A stretch of DNA of 64,000 nucleotides from Phytophthora sp. 'mugwort' (lineage: Eukaryota; Oomycota; Peronosporomycetes; Peronosporales; Peronosporaceae), in the NCBI GenBank assembly GCA_033558025.1, contig JAUCEF010000017.1, positions 620,001 to 684,000 on the forward strand, given 5' to 3'. Both the position numbers and the translations under genes were made by a program. Position 1 is the stretch's first letter, and every line of letters starts with the position of its first letter. Of this stretch, positions 52,983-62,475 are shown one piece after another. The notes beneath the pieces are model-generated. The model did not search any database. It saw nothing but the letters and a program-made list of their open reading frames with translations, and had not been told where the DNA came from.

Positions 52983-54681
52983 ATGAGTGAAACTCAATTA
53001 TCCGACCAATATTTGTACCAGAGCTCGGTCAAGAGTGATCCTGAGATCAAGGATCTTCAGGCAAGCGTGTCCCGTTTGTTATCGACCTGAATCAGGGTTC
53101 GTACCAGAATGGTGTCATAACGATCGATGCCACTGCTCAGCTTAACGGTTCTGAAGGATTTGCCTGTCTTCGCGATGCTTACATCATGCTCCCATACAAG
53201 GTATCGATGAAGAATGGTGGTACCGCTCAGACTCCGCCTGCCAATCGCTTCTGCGCTACTCTAAAGTGCAGCAACTGGAATGTTATCGATAGCATGTCGC
53301 TGGAACTCAATGGCAAGACCATTGTTTCGATGGCTGATTACAAGCTGTTTTGGAACAATGTCCGTGCTCAGACAAGCTATAGTCCTCAGTACGTTGAAAA
53401 GCATGGAGCGGAGTCCTTCCTCTTCCCTGATGCCGCTCAGTCTGCTCTGTACAGCTCTGCCACCAGTTCGACTACTGGAGATGGATATACTAACACTACT
53501 GCATTCTCATCTTCGTTTGCTACCACCGTCCTTCTGGTGGTGCCTCTATCTCCAACGATGGTCTCGTAAAGCGCCTGCTGTCGAACCCTCCTAATGCTGG
53601 CTCTGACTTCTCTACGGCGTGGCCTTCAGTAGGTGGGGCTGCTGCTTCTACCACAATTGCTAACCAAACGGCTCGTGGTGCTTTCGTAGCTGGTGCTGCT
53701 ACTGCTAACGCTATCATGGGAACGTGGAACTACATGCTAAAGGTTAAGCTAACCGATCTACACCCCATCTTAAGGAACTCGACCTCATGGCTAATCCTCA
53801 AATTCGTCTCCGTTTCCGCGTCAATCAGGGTACTTCTAGTGTCTCTGTAGATGCTACGAAGGGTATGTCGCTAACCAGTACTACTCTCGCGAGTGGTAGT
53901 GTCTGTCCTGTGATGGTTGCGACTTCTTCCACCGGTAATCCTATGGCGGGTATTCTTGCTGCTTCTGCTCCATTCAGTATTTCCTGGGGTGCTGTTGTTA
54001 ATGCTCTTGAACCTACTATTGATGGTACTTACATGACATTCACTACTTCTCGTCTGTACGTACCATTCGTGCATCTTGAGAACCCTCAGGCTATTATCTC
54101 CAAGCCCGTAAAGAAGGTTCGATACAATGATTGCTATGCTCAGTGGTTCTACCAGCGCGCTGGTACTGGTAAGCAATCGACTCAGCTTAATGCTGCATTT
54201 GATCTTCAGCTATCGGCTTCTGTTAAAAACGCTAAGTACGTTATTCTCCTTCCTTTTGCTGAACAGACTGGTAGTTTTGCTTCCGCTGCTGTACAAGAGT
54301 TCCAGAGCCCGTTTGATTCGGCTCCTTGGACTCTTCACCCTGGTTCGAGCATTCGCAACTTTAACGTTCGTATTGGTTCCCAGCAGACGTTATGACTTCC
54401 ACCACTTCACTAATGAAATCGCTAAGATCGCTTCGATTAATGGTGATCTGACTCCTGAGCTGGTGAATGGTCTTCTTGACTATCAGACCTGGTCGCTAAC
54501 TAACCGCGTTCTGGTTGCTGACGTTAGCCGCCTAACGGAGCGTGATGTACCTCAGGCGATTCAGGTCCAAGGTGTTAATGCTGGTTGCCAGGGTACGAAC
54601 ATGCTCGTATTGGTTGTGAGTGAGCAAGAGCTCTCCTACGATCGTCTAACGGGTGAGGTACTCGATTTCACCACGGCTTAA
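52983..54681 (+). pseudogene. MCP: Major capsid protein (double jelly-roll), several frameshifts (Polinton)
   Basis: Starting at MSETQLSDQYLYQSSVKSD, an atatagattcaacg motif precedes the ATG. Frame changes near 53,073, 53,530, 53,770 and 54,390 split the protein into five pieces. Recognisable features are NQGSYQNGVITIDATAQLNG and YIMLPYKVSM (first jelly roll), LELNGKTIVSM, and RLLSNPPNAG. IRLRFRVNQGTSSVSV is followed by VPFVHLENPQAI. The conserved end is HFTNEIAKIASINGDLTPEL, then VLVADVSRLTERDVPQAIQV and ELSYDRLTGEVLDF. Polinton-type major capsid proteins form the hexons of icosahedral particles. Total coding length would be about 560 codons, near the family norm. The damage prevents particle formation by this copy. 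Confidence 0.85.
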
Positions 54682-54728
54682 ATAATATATATTTTGATAA
54701 AGTATGCTAGCTATCTATATAGATATCA

Positions 54729-55034
54729 TGGACACAACTATTACGTTCGGGAAGTACAAAGACTGCTCTATCCAGAGGGTGTATGAAAAGGAACTACTGT
54801 CGCTGGCTTCGTAATCAACCAAATTTAGATGAGGAAATTGCCAATTTTCTTGTGAGCAAGTTTGCAAATGGATTCGATGATGGATCGTACCTTCTAAATT
54901 TCGGGAAGTACAAGGGCAAGTCAGTAAAGCAAGTATTTGCTATTGATGAACAATATCTACGGTGGTTGCGTGCATCCAAATTCGCAACTGAAAAGGCGCC
55001 GAAGCTATGTGCTGCTATTAATGAGCTGATGTAA
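54729..55034 (+). pseudogene. Second DUF3820-like protein, one frameshift (Polinton)
   Basis: After a ctatatagatatc motif the ATG at 54729 opens MDTTITFGKYKDCSIQRVYE. A frameshift near 54,795 moves the frame to CRWLRNQPNLDEEIANFLVS, and a second FGKYKGKSVKQVFA unit follows with YLRWLRASKFATE. So there are two tandem FGKYK...hRWL units in one small protein of about 100 residues. Similar modules occur at the C-terminus of exodeoxyribonuclease X and in DUF3820 proteins, where they may bind DNA or partner proteins. It is partner to the larger, broken DUF3820 gene near the left end. Confidence 0.6.
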
Positions 55035-55107
55035 GACAATGACTTTTTTTCTCTCAATAACCCATAAATGCCCGTTCTCCGAAGTTGGCATGGTCAAAAC
55101 CCAAGCT

Positions 55108-55335
55108 TTATGCTTTGGGTAAGTGATGCGCGTAATTCCAACGCTTCATAGACTTACCACATGGACATGAAACGTTATGATGGAGTCGAGCCTTAAAAAT
55201 AATATCCATCATTTTCTCTGCTTTATCAATATCCGATACTACTACAGGGAATTTACTTATCGGGTGGATCCAGCACCTTTCCTTCGATTTCGATTTTGGA
55301 CACAGCTCACCAGTTTTCATAATAAAGTTGCACAT
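55108..55335 (-). CDS. Small zinc-finger-like protein, 75 residues (Polinton)
   Basis: An intact ORF from ATG at 55335 begins MCNFIMKTGELCPKSKSKER with CWIH. The spacing CxF..K.G..C......CxxH is typical of small viral zinc-binding proteins found in giant viruses and Polinton-like viruses. A second potential zinc site (SCPCGKSMKRWNYAHH) lies at the C-terminus. A tatataag motif lies about 25 bp upstream of the ATG. It is the last gene before the right TIR. Function unknown; nucleic-acid or protein binding is plausible. Confidence 0.55.
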   Translation of the reverse strand: MCNFIMKTGELCPKSKSKERCWIHPISKFPVVVSDIDKAEKMMDIIFKARLHHNVSCPCGKSMKRWNYAHHLPKA

Positions 55336-55474
55336 TGTTAATATTGAAACCTTGCTTATATACTTAGTAGTTTATCCTTCAGGATCAATCTGAATTTGAT
55401 TTTCAAAATCTATCCAAGTCTTCTTGAGGCTCAAGGAGGTTGTGAAACTATATCTGAAGTGTTGCCTGCTCCTC

Positions 55475-55709
55475 TCACTCTCAGGTGGTCGAGAGGTTGT
55501 CCTCGTTGAAACCACCGGCTGTCGCTTCTAAGGAGACGAGAGCATTTAAAACTACTTTCTGGAGTGGTGGCGCTTTCTTTCGTCCTAAGGTGGTCGAGAG
55601 GTTGTGTCGTCACAGTCGTAGCATTGCATTAGAAACGGTTAGCCCTATTCTCCTTGTTAAATAAAGCTAGAAAAAAAACTGCCGGTGTAATATGCTGGCT
55701 ATTACTACT
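55475..55709 (-). repeat. Polinton right terminal inverted repeat
   Basis: This is the inverted partner of 40297-40530, ending ACT next to gatatt. It differs by about six positions, including one extra base near 55,504. Confidence 0.95.
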
Positions 55710-55715
55710 GATATT
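55710..55715. repeat. Polinton target-site duplication, right
   Basis: The exact copy of gatatt (40291-40296) directly follows the right TIR. Confidence 0.92.
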
Positions 55716-56862
55716 TACGTCGTCGTCAAGTCCACTCCTCTTGGATCGTGACAGCAGGACGCAGCACCTTGAAGTGTTGTTTCAGGTGGTCGACGCCTCG
55801 TTGAGCGTTCACTCCAGCAGGTTTTCTCTTCTCGTCAGCAGCGGTGTCTCGCTTTCCTCACTCTCTTCGCCGTCTCCTCCTGCGACGTGTCGTTGCCCTG
55901 CACGGTCGGCATAGGTTGTCCTTTGGCAGGCGTCGGCCGTGCTGCCCCCTTTTCCTTCAGCGATGATACACATGCAATACTGTACCTCACTCAGACTACG
56001 GAATCTACAGCAGTTTTTCGTGCGGTGCCTTCTTAAAATAAAATGGGTTTAGGGTCCATTTAGTTTGCGACAGAGCAGTGCACAGCGGCCAGCTTTACTG
56101 GCTCAAAGCAGCAGATTCCTTGCCCCTGAAGTGAACAATGAACAAATTACTGCATCCGGATTTAAGATGGATTTTAACGGATTATGGTTTTGAAGGACAA
56201 AGTATGTAACTTGGCCAACCTCTCAGTTAGCATTAGAGAACGCACATGTGAAATTTCAGCACTATCGGAAGTAGCGTCATTTAGTTAGTGCAATTCGTTC
56301 AGATATAATTTGGCGTTTGTGTCCCCTCTCGTAGCGAGAATCAGTTAATACAAAACATCATATAAGTCCATTTTCTAAATGGAGGCGGCTTTATTTGTTT
56401 TGCTAACGGAGACAATAAATTGTTTTCTTCATCGAAGCGTCTTTTTCAGCCTTGAGTTTTTCGCCTTGTGCGCAAGGTGAAATCGTAGAAATCACATAAG
56501 ATACTTGCTTCGCGTCTGGTTTGTGCTGTGTATTCTGTGTGTTGCTGCAACCTAGTTTTCTGGGAGTATCCGGATAAGTATACTTTCTCGGGCTTGTTTT
56601 CATCGTACGATTCTGTTTTCTAGCACATCGGACTGTGTTTTCTGGAGGACCTGGAGTGTAACATTTGCTCTGAGTTCGTGCAGATCAATTGTTTGTACAA
56701 AAGCCCGTCCCAAGTCTGTGAGTCCCGACTGGCAAAAAGCAATTCAACTGCTTACTCGACTTTTCCCGACTAATTTCACCCAACCGGCGGCTGTTGACAC
56801 GTCGGTCTCACTGCGGCACTTCAGCAATAGCGAAGGAATCTCCGAGCCCTACGCACAATAAG
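55716..56862. other. Intergenic right flank of the Polinton
   Basis: From 55,716 to about 55,915 a Ser/Leu-rich plus-strand frame and a charged minus-strand frame occur; neither is recognised. This may continue whatever lay at 39.9-40.3 kb before insertion. From 56,000 to 56,860 there is no gene; the last 200 bp presumably hold the promoter of the S41-like gene. Confidence 0.4.
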
Positions 56863-58453
56863 ATGCTGGCGGCGATGCGGAAGCCGTGGACGCTGCTGCG
56901 CCTGAACTGGCTGCTGACACCCGACGCACTGCTGCAGCTGCTGATCTTGTGGCCGCTGGAACTGTACGAGGCTGTGGCCATCCTGCCCGTGAGCTTCCTA
57001 CGGCGCCACGTTCCCGCTCTTGGCGGCGCGTTGGTTGTGCTCATGACGCTGCACGGCATCCTGCTGCGGCTATTCCTGGAGCTACTGCGCGCCATCTTCG
57101 CGCGCGTGACGTACTCGCGCGACCCGGTGCTGACGTTCCGTAGCTTCTGGCGCGCCATGCAGGACCACTACGCCTTCCTGGAGCCGCGGCGCGTGGACTG
57201 GCAGCTCGTGCGCCAGCTCTTCGGGGACGCCATCCAACCGGCCACAAGCGATGACGACCTGTGGATCGCATTGCAAGAAAGCGTGTCGCTGTGTGACGAC
57301 CCGTCGCTCGCGGTGTCGCGTGTGGCAGGAGCCGCTTCAGGAGGCAGGACGCTGACGGTCCGAGGACACAAGCTCCCCACGGCCGCAGCACTGAAGTTCC
57401 AGCAGCAGACGCTGGCCGCTATGGAGAGAGATCACCTGACTCAAGGAGGCCGCAGAATCGCCAACGACCGCTTCGTCTGCGGTATCTTAAATGCCGAGAC
57501 CTCTCCGGGATGGAGGATTGGATACATTTGCCTTACTGCCATGCAAGGCTTCGTGGAGTTCCCACTGCCGAGAGTGGACACGCTAATGCCCTCCTGGACG
57601 AGAGGAACGCCGACGACTAAAAGTGCAGTGGAAGGACCAGGGCAGACACTGCTGGACGTGGACAGCAAGGCTGAAGGCAGAGGAGGAGCTCTGGCGGGTA
57701 GTTCCGTTACTGTGCCTGAAATCTACGATCTCGAGTCCATGCGTTGGTCCCTGGAAGCAATCTTGTTGGGATTAGGCGATGTGGACGGACTCATTTTAGA
57801 CCTGCGCTTTAACCAAGGTGGAGGCTCGCACGTTGCGGCCTTGACGGTCGCGTCGTTCTTTGCCAGCGAGAACAAGGCGGCTCTGGCTTTTTCGACGGAT
57901 GAGAAATTACCAGGTGCTACACCGAGATTCTCCAAAAGGAAAAAATACTACATTCCGTATACGTCGCGGTGCGCGCGCTACCGTGGCCCGCTGGCCATTC
58001 TCCAGAGTCAATACACTCGCGGGTAAGGGATGATCTTGTGGATGGTTGTGTAACTGAATGACTGGATCTAACAATGTGGATTTCTGTCGTTACGTTAATA
58101 GTACGGCAGAACTACTATGTTTATCGCTTATGAAGCGTCCGCTTACATCCAGAATCGGGGCTACCACCGCCGGTAGTCTGTCACCCACCCGACAGCTGCG
58201 CTTACCTAACTACTGGACCGTTGAAATCCCGCACCAGCGTATCTTCAGTGCAGACAATGAGCTCTTCGAGGCTGTGGGCATTCCACCCACCCAGGCCGCG
58301 CCCGACATGGAGATGTTCTCCGACCAAGGGGCCAACGGCCACTCGCCGAAGTCGCAAAGGACGGCAGTTGCTGCTTCCAGTGCTGCCTTCGACCCGTGTG
58401 TGAAAAAGGCGATCGACCACATTATGGATGTCGAGGCAGCGCCTGATAAGTGA
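56863..58453 (+). CDS. Peptidase S41 (C-terminal-processing-protease-like) family protein, possible pseudoenzyme
   Basis: Two exons (56863-58022 and 58102-58453) joined across a 79-nt intron (gtaagg...tag) give 503 residues. The start is MLAAMRKPWTLLRLNWLL; residues 15-75 contain two or three hydrophobic stretches (LLQLLILWPLELYEAVAILP; ALVVLMTLHGILL), so it is probably membrane-anchored. A CTP-type N-terminal helical part follows (FRSFWRAMQDHYAFLEPR). The S41 core has GLILDLRFNQGGGSHVAAL, and after the splice a block (IGATTAGSLS; LPNYWTVEIPHQ; FEAVGIPP) typical of the family's C-terminal half. At the usual nucleophile position (TxSAAE in relatives), the inferred splice gives TRGTAELL, with Gly in place of Ser. 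Either the enzyme is inactive or the splice differs. Confidence 0.82.
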
Positions 58454-58662
58454 AGTGACGCTGTAGCCTGTCATGGCTCCTATTTTCCCTATATATGCGT
58501 CGTATAGTGATATTTAGCTCATATTCTCAACCTCATGGGCGCTTCTTGTTGCTCTGCATGTCTTCTTTCCGTTGTTGCCATCGCAATTTCCATTTCAATC
58601 TATATCTAAATTTTTTGCAGAGTTTCCACACAAACTGCGTCAGAGCAACCAAAACGGCGACT

Positions 58663-59960
58663 TCAGTACGACGAGCTCGGTTGCTGCACTCCATCGGAAG
58701 TGGGCACCCCCGAAGCAGCTCCAGCAGAGTACAGATAATGGTACATCTGGTCGTGCAATCGAATATGGTTCCGTGACACAATCGAAGTCCCATCCAGACG
58801 AACTGCAACGCAACAAGGAAACATAAATCAATATACACATCAACCCGCAAGTAAGTAAACAGACTTGATCTCTGTCCCGTACCTTCGAGATCGATATCAT
58901 AGCTGAACTTCTTGTTGGCGACGAAGTGAAGGTTGCCACTGATGCTCTGCGATGCGTTGACTGCAACGGGGGTAGCGAGAAGTAGTCTACACTGGTACCA
59001 GTGTGTTCCTGCATCGTGTGGTGCCGTGCTGAGTACAACGCGCGCATCGGAGCCCAGAAAGTCGACTGTAAACCAGCAGCCGAGGCCGTGCATAATTGCA
59101 GTGCGCTCTACCACGAAGTGGAACGGGAAGTCAAACGTGTCGAGCTGCTCCTTGGTCACATCAGCAAAGTCGAGCACATGTTCAGCAGGGCGCGAGCTCA
59201 GCAGAATTTCAGGCGGGAAGTAGCCCACGACGGGCTGCGAAAAATGATTCTCCATCGCTCGCGCCCGAAGACTCAACAGATTGACGCCATAGAAATCCTG
59301 CTGCTGCCAAAACGCGACCTTGGCCATCTGCTCTCGATAGATACTGTCGTCCGAGAAAGGTGATACAAACATTGTACCGATAGACGGGAACATCTTGAAG
59401 CTAGGCGCCGAGCGCCGCCACTTCTTTCCTGCAGTGACGAACGTCTCGAGCATGCGTTCGTGCACGAGGAAGAAGCCCATGGGTTCGGACACCACGACGT
59501 CCACGTGCTCAGGCAGCTGCACCTCCTCCATCTTGCCCTTGATGACTGTGATGCGGTCACTAAGACCGTTTGCTGCCACCAGTTCACGCGCACAGTCGGC
59601 CATGTTGCTCAGCTCCACGGCGTACACTTTACGAGCGCCGGCCTTGATTGCGAAGAAGGCCAGAATGCCCGAGCCCGTGCCCACGTCCAGCACTACCTTG
59701 TCCCGAAAATCTGTCGGATTGGAGAGCATCGCTCGCTCGTAAGTCCCCGTACGGACGTGGTCCTGTAGCATATTCTGTTGGTGCAGCAGCATTCCATAGT
59801 ACTGCGAGAAGGGATTGTCTTCGTCCTTCTCGTTCTTCTCGTCGCTGGTCTTGGCACCGTCCAGCTCCTCAGTATCTGGCGAGTTGCTGCCAGGCTTCAG
59901 CCAGGCCTCCGCGTCCTCGGACGGGATCGGAGACTTCGGGGGTTGCTGCTGCTCCGACAT
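58663..59960 (-). CDS. PRMT4: Protein arginine N-methyltransferase, CARM1/PRMT4-like
   Basis: This is an S-adenosylmethionine-dependent type I arginine methyltransferase of histones and transcription factors. Exon 1 (59960-58883) starts MSEQQQPPKSPIPSEDAEAW, an acidic, disordered N-terminus. It continues with the YYGMLLHQQNMLQDHVRTGTY block, motif I VVLDVGTGSGILAFFAIKAG, VYAVELSN (SAM ribose), the double-E loop SEPMGFFLVHERMLE (Glu residues flanking the substrate arginine) and the THW-type loop AGTHWYQCRLLL. An 80-nt intron (58882-58803, gtacgg...cag) is followed by exon 2 (58802-58663), ending VQQPSSSY. Total 405 residues. The longest open frame reads through the intron with a different C-terminus, but the splice keeps the DIDLEVRLDGTS continuation. 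The gene is convergent with the S41 gene. Confidence 0.9.
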
Positions 59961-61143
59961 TCCTGTCGCCTCGCGTATCGGAGAAGGGATCTCAAATGCG
60001 TGGCTGTGATTGGTGAGCGCTATTTTGGAATTTATAATTATTAAGGGACCGTGTCAGTAGCTCACATATCCAGCATTTATGCTTGTCGCCGTTTTAAGAC
60101 TCTCCACGTATATATACGTATGTACTTCGAACAATTAACAAAAAACACAATTTCGATGCGACGTGTGTTTAGTTGTTGGCGGACGTGCGCCTCGCACGTA
60201 CATGTATTGTACCGGTAAAATACTACATAAAGCCCATTGAGTTTCGATCGCACGTTCGAATTGCAATACATTTCGATCAGATGGTAGTGATATTGGTTTT
60301 GTAGGCTCCACTTTGGAACGGCAATTTTGTGTGTTACGTCACCAAACGCACGAGTTAGCCGTTCCAATGGCGTATCGCACGCCAGAATATCCATATGAGC
60401 AGCGCAAATTCATTTTCTGCAAATCTGGCGAAATCGTCGACGTTTTGCTTGCCACTGCCTTCACCGCTTTAGTATAATACTTCTCCGGTCTGGAAAAGAG
60501 TTAGCAGTTCTTTAAATAAGCGATAACTTTTTGCCCTCTGCTTGTCTGAACGTGGTGCTGCGTGCATTATTGTAAACCCCCTTGTATGAAGAAGCAAACG
60601 ATAATCTTCAAATCCATGGTTTTGCGCTGTTAGGACCGTTTATAGTGTTCCTTTTGAGAAAGCATTACATTTTTGCAGTGGAGTCAGTAAATAATATTTT
60701 CAACTTTTCATAAATACTGTAGAATTTATTAATCAAATTTCAGTCATCGCATTTGTGTCCAATCAGTGATACTTATTCTTGAGAATATTTTATGAGGTAT
60801 TTCAGTATAATATTTCTAAGAATTCTTGAAGAAATCTTACGAGATGTTTCAGTATAATATTTCTACCACCATTAACTGTCAATTGTTTTCGAACAGCAAT
60901 CCAACCCGTTTTTTGTTAGGGTTCGGGCAGCATGCGCCATGATGCCAATCCTCCGTCGGAGCTTCCTGTGGGCTATGCATCGGCACAACATTGATGATAA
61001 ACGTTCAATTGATCGATCTGAGCTTCTCGCTCTTTGCCACTGTACGGATATCGCACTTTTCAATTCTTCAGCTAGGCATCATCACCTCAGCGAAGATTTA
61101 CATCACCACTCGAAGACTCGATCTCTAGTACTATATATCCACC
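59961..61143. other. Intergenic between divergent PRMT4-like and GH17 genes
   Basis: This gap is gene-free. It contains AT-rich stretches and a short direct repeat (gagatgttt / cagtataatatttct, near 60,790-60,865) in two copies about 50 bp apart. The last 120 bp before the GH17 ATG contain cttttcaattcttcagc, similar to an oomycete initiator element. Confidence 0.45.
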
Positions 61144-62475
61144 ATGAAGCTCTTTCTGCCGACTCTCGTCGCCTCTGTGGTGCTCCTGATCAACGGTGGC
61201 GCTGGCGCTCTTAACGTCAAGATGCCGGGCGTCAACTACAACTCGCGCAAGGGTCCGGATTGGGCACCCGATAGCTCCAAGTGTAAGACGGCATCGGAGG
61301 TGCAGAAGGACATGTACGCGTTGAAAGGTATTACGGATAAGGTCCGCCTTTACTCGCTGGTGGACTGTAACCAGGCGGAACTCGTGCTGCCGGCTGCCAA
61401 GAACGCTGGTCTGCAGGTTCATTTAGGCATTTGGACCACGGCCAGCCACGACTATCTGCTTCAGGAGAAGGCGAAGTTGGCTAGGCTTATTGACTCGGGT
61501 CTTTACGATGAAAATGTCATTGGCCTGCAGGTCGGAAGCGAGACCATCTACCGCGAGGAGATCAATGCTGACACAGCGATCAGCTACATGAAGGAAATCC
61601 GTGACTACATCCGTGGTCGTGGCAAGAACACACCTGTCACTATCGCCGATGTCATCGATATTTACAACACAAACCAGCAACTCATTGATGCTGTTGACTA
61701 CATTTCGGTGAACCAGTTCTCCTTCTGGGAGCGCGCCGACGTCAACGAAGGCGCGGCTATCACTCTCGACCGTCTGAAGAACTTGCGTGTGGCTGCTGCC
61801 AATAAGGGCAAGAAGATTGTGATCTCAGAGACTGGATGGAGCTCGGGTGGCTCGGATCCCGCCGCCGGTGTGGCGTCCCCCGCAAACCAGGCCAAGTTCT
61901 TCTCGGACTTCTTCCAGATGGCACGCTCGCACAACTTTGACTACTACTGGTACGTCGCGTTCGACTCCAAGTGGCGTGTGACCAATGGTGGCAAGGAAGT
62001 TGAGGCAGATTTCGGTGTATTCCAAGAGGATGATACGATGAAGAGCAACTTCCAGCAGCTCACGATCGGCTGGAAGGACCCGCGTGCCATCCGCAACGTC
62101 GAGACGAAGCTGATGTTATCCGAAAAGGACGGCAACGTTTACATGTCTGCCAAGTCGAACGACTGGCTAGTGCAGGAGCAGCAGGTGTGGTACTTCGACT
62201 CGGCTACTCAGCAAGTGCGCTCGAAGAGCAGCGACCGCTGTCTAGACGCATATCAGGGGTGGGACGGCGGTATCGTTCACGTGTACTGCTGCATGGACAG
62301 CGAGGCCAACCAGAAGTGGACATTCGAGACGTCGACGGGCAAGCTTAAGCACGCGACCCACCAGGGTTTCTGCCTCGACCAGGACCCTGCCCAGAACAAC
62401 AAACTCCAGCTATATGGATGCTCGCCGAACAACCCGAACCAGCAATGGAGTGTCATTAATCCCTCCAGCGTCTAA
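61144..62475 (+). CDS. Secreted GH17 endo-1,3-beta-glucanase with ricin-B lectin (CBM13-like) domain
   Basis: Members of glycoside hydrolase family 17 cleave 1,3-beta-glucans such as callose and oomycete wall glucan. The intact 443-residue ORF starts MKLFLPTLVASVVLLINGGA, with a predicted signal peptide ending after GAGA (about residue 22). Residues 25-320 form the GH17 (beta/alpha)8 barrel: MPGVNYN, IGLQVGSETIYREE (general acid Glu, usual VGNE) and KKIVISETGWSSGG (nucleophile Glu). Residues 325-443 are a ricin-B type trefoil with repeated Q-x-W signatures (NQKWTFE, NPNQQWSV) that likely bind polysaccharide. An aataaa signal follows 75 bp after the stop. No intron. A truncated copy lies at 36.4 kb, across the Polinton. 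Role: wall remodelling or attack on plant callose. Confidence 0.94.
   Translation: MKLFLPTLVASVVLLINGGAGALNVKMPGVNYNSRKGPDWAPDSSKCKTASEVQKDMYALKGITDKVRLYSLVDCNQAELVLPAAKNAGLQVHLGIWTTASHDYLLQEKAKLARLIDSGLYDENVIGLQVGSETIYREEINADTAISYMKEIRDYIRGRGKNTPVTIADVIDIYNTNQQLIDAVDYISVNQFSFWERADVNEGAAITLDRLKNLRVAAANKGKKIVISETGWSSGGSDPAAGVASPANQAKFFSDFFQMARSHNFDYYWYVAFDSKWRVTNGGKEVEADFGVFQEDDTMKSNFQQLTIGWKDPRAIRNVETKLMLSEKDGNVYMSAKSNDWLVQEQQVWYFDSATQQVRSKSSDRCLDAYQGWDGGIVHVYCCMDSEANQKWTFETSTGKLKHATHQGFCLDQDPAQNNKLQLYGCSPNNPNQQWSVINPSSV

Larger units (their letters stand above)
42090..55360. promoter_or_regulatory. Recurrent TATATAG-like motif near Polinton start codons (multi-site)
   Basis: Variants of tatatag(a) lie about 5-35 bp before most Polinton start codons. 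Sites include 42,111 (tatataaag), 42,370 (tatataga), 43,093 (atatatagg), 50,144 (tatatagat), 52,970 (atatagatt, serving both the capsid and the protease genes), 54,715 (tatatagat), 52,556 (minus, tatatagaa) and 55,361 (minus, tatataag). The fibre and 80-residue genes have weaker forms (ctatctataa, ctataaac). The CRN gene has none in the same window. Viral late promoters placed next to start codons are known in virophages and giant viruses; here the function is inferred. Confidence 0.55.
40297..55709. mobile_element. Polinton/Maverick (adintovirus-like) element, 15.4 kb, with CRN cargo
   Basis: The element has exact ends. Inverted repeats of about 234 bp begin AGTAGTAATAGCC, and a perfect 6-bp duplication gatatt lies outside both. 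Inside are the hallmark Polinton genes: protein-primed DNA polymerase B, FtsK/HerA-type packaging ATPase, adenain-like cysteine protease, penton-like minor capsid and major capsid proteins. An S74 fibre, a minor capsid-like basic protein and several small proteins accompany them. Genes run in blocks: plus 40.8-47.7, minus 47.8-50.0, plus 50.2-51.8, minus 51.8-52.9, plus 53.0-55.0, minus 55.1-55.3 kb. No retroviral-type integrase was found in any frame. The two TIRs differ at only about six positions, but most virion genes are broken. The first gene inside the left TIR is an intact host-like CRN effector. Confidence 0.95.

Noticed and set aside
40297..55709. Frameshifts as pure sequencing error
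   Set aside because: Host multi-exon genes, the GH17 gene, the CRN and several small viral ORFs are intact under the same data; errors would not concentrate in long viral genes and transposases.
56348..56366. 19-mer aatacaaaacatcatataa also present at 62,804
   Set aside because: The match does not extend into the flanks enough to prove that the GH17 duplication reaches the right side of the Polinton; short AT-rich identity may be chance.
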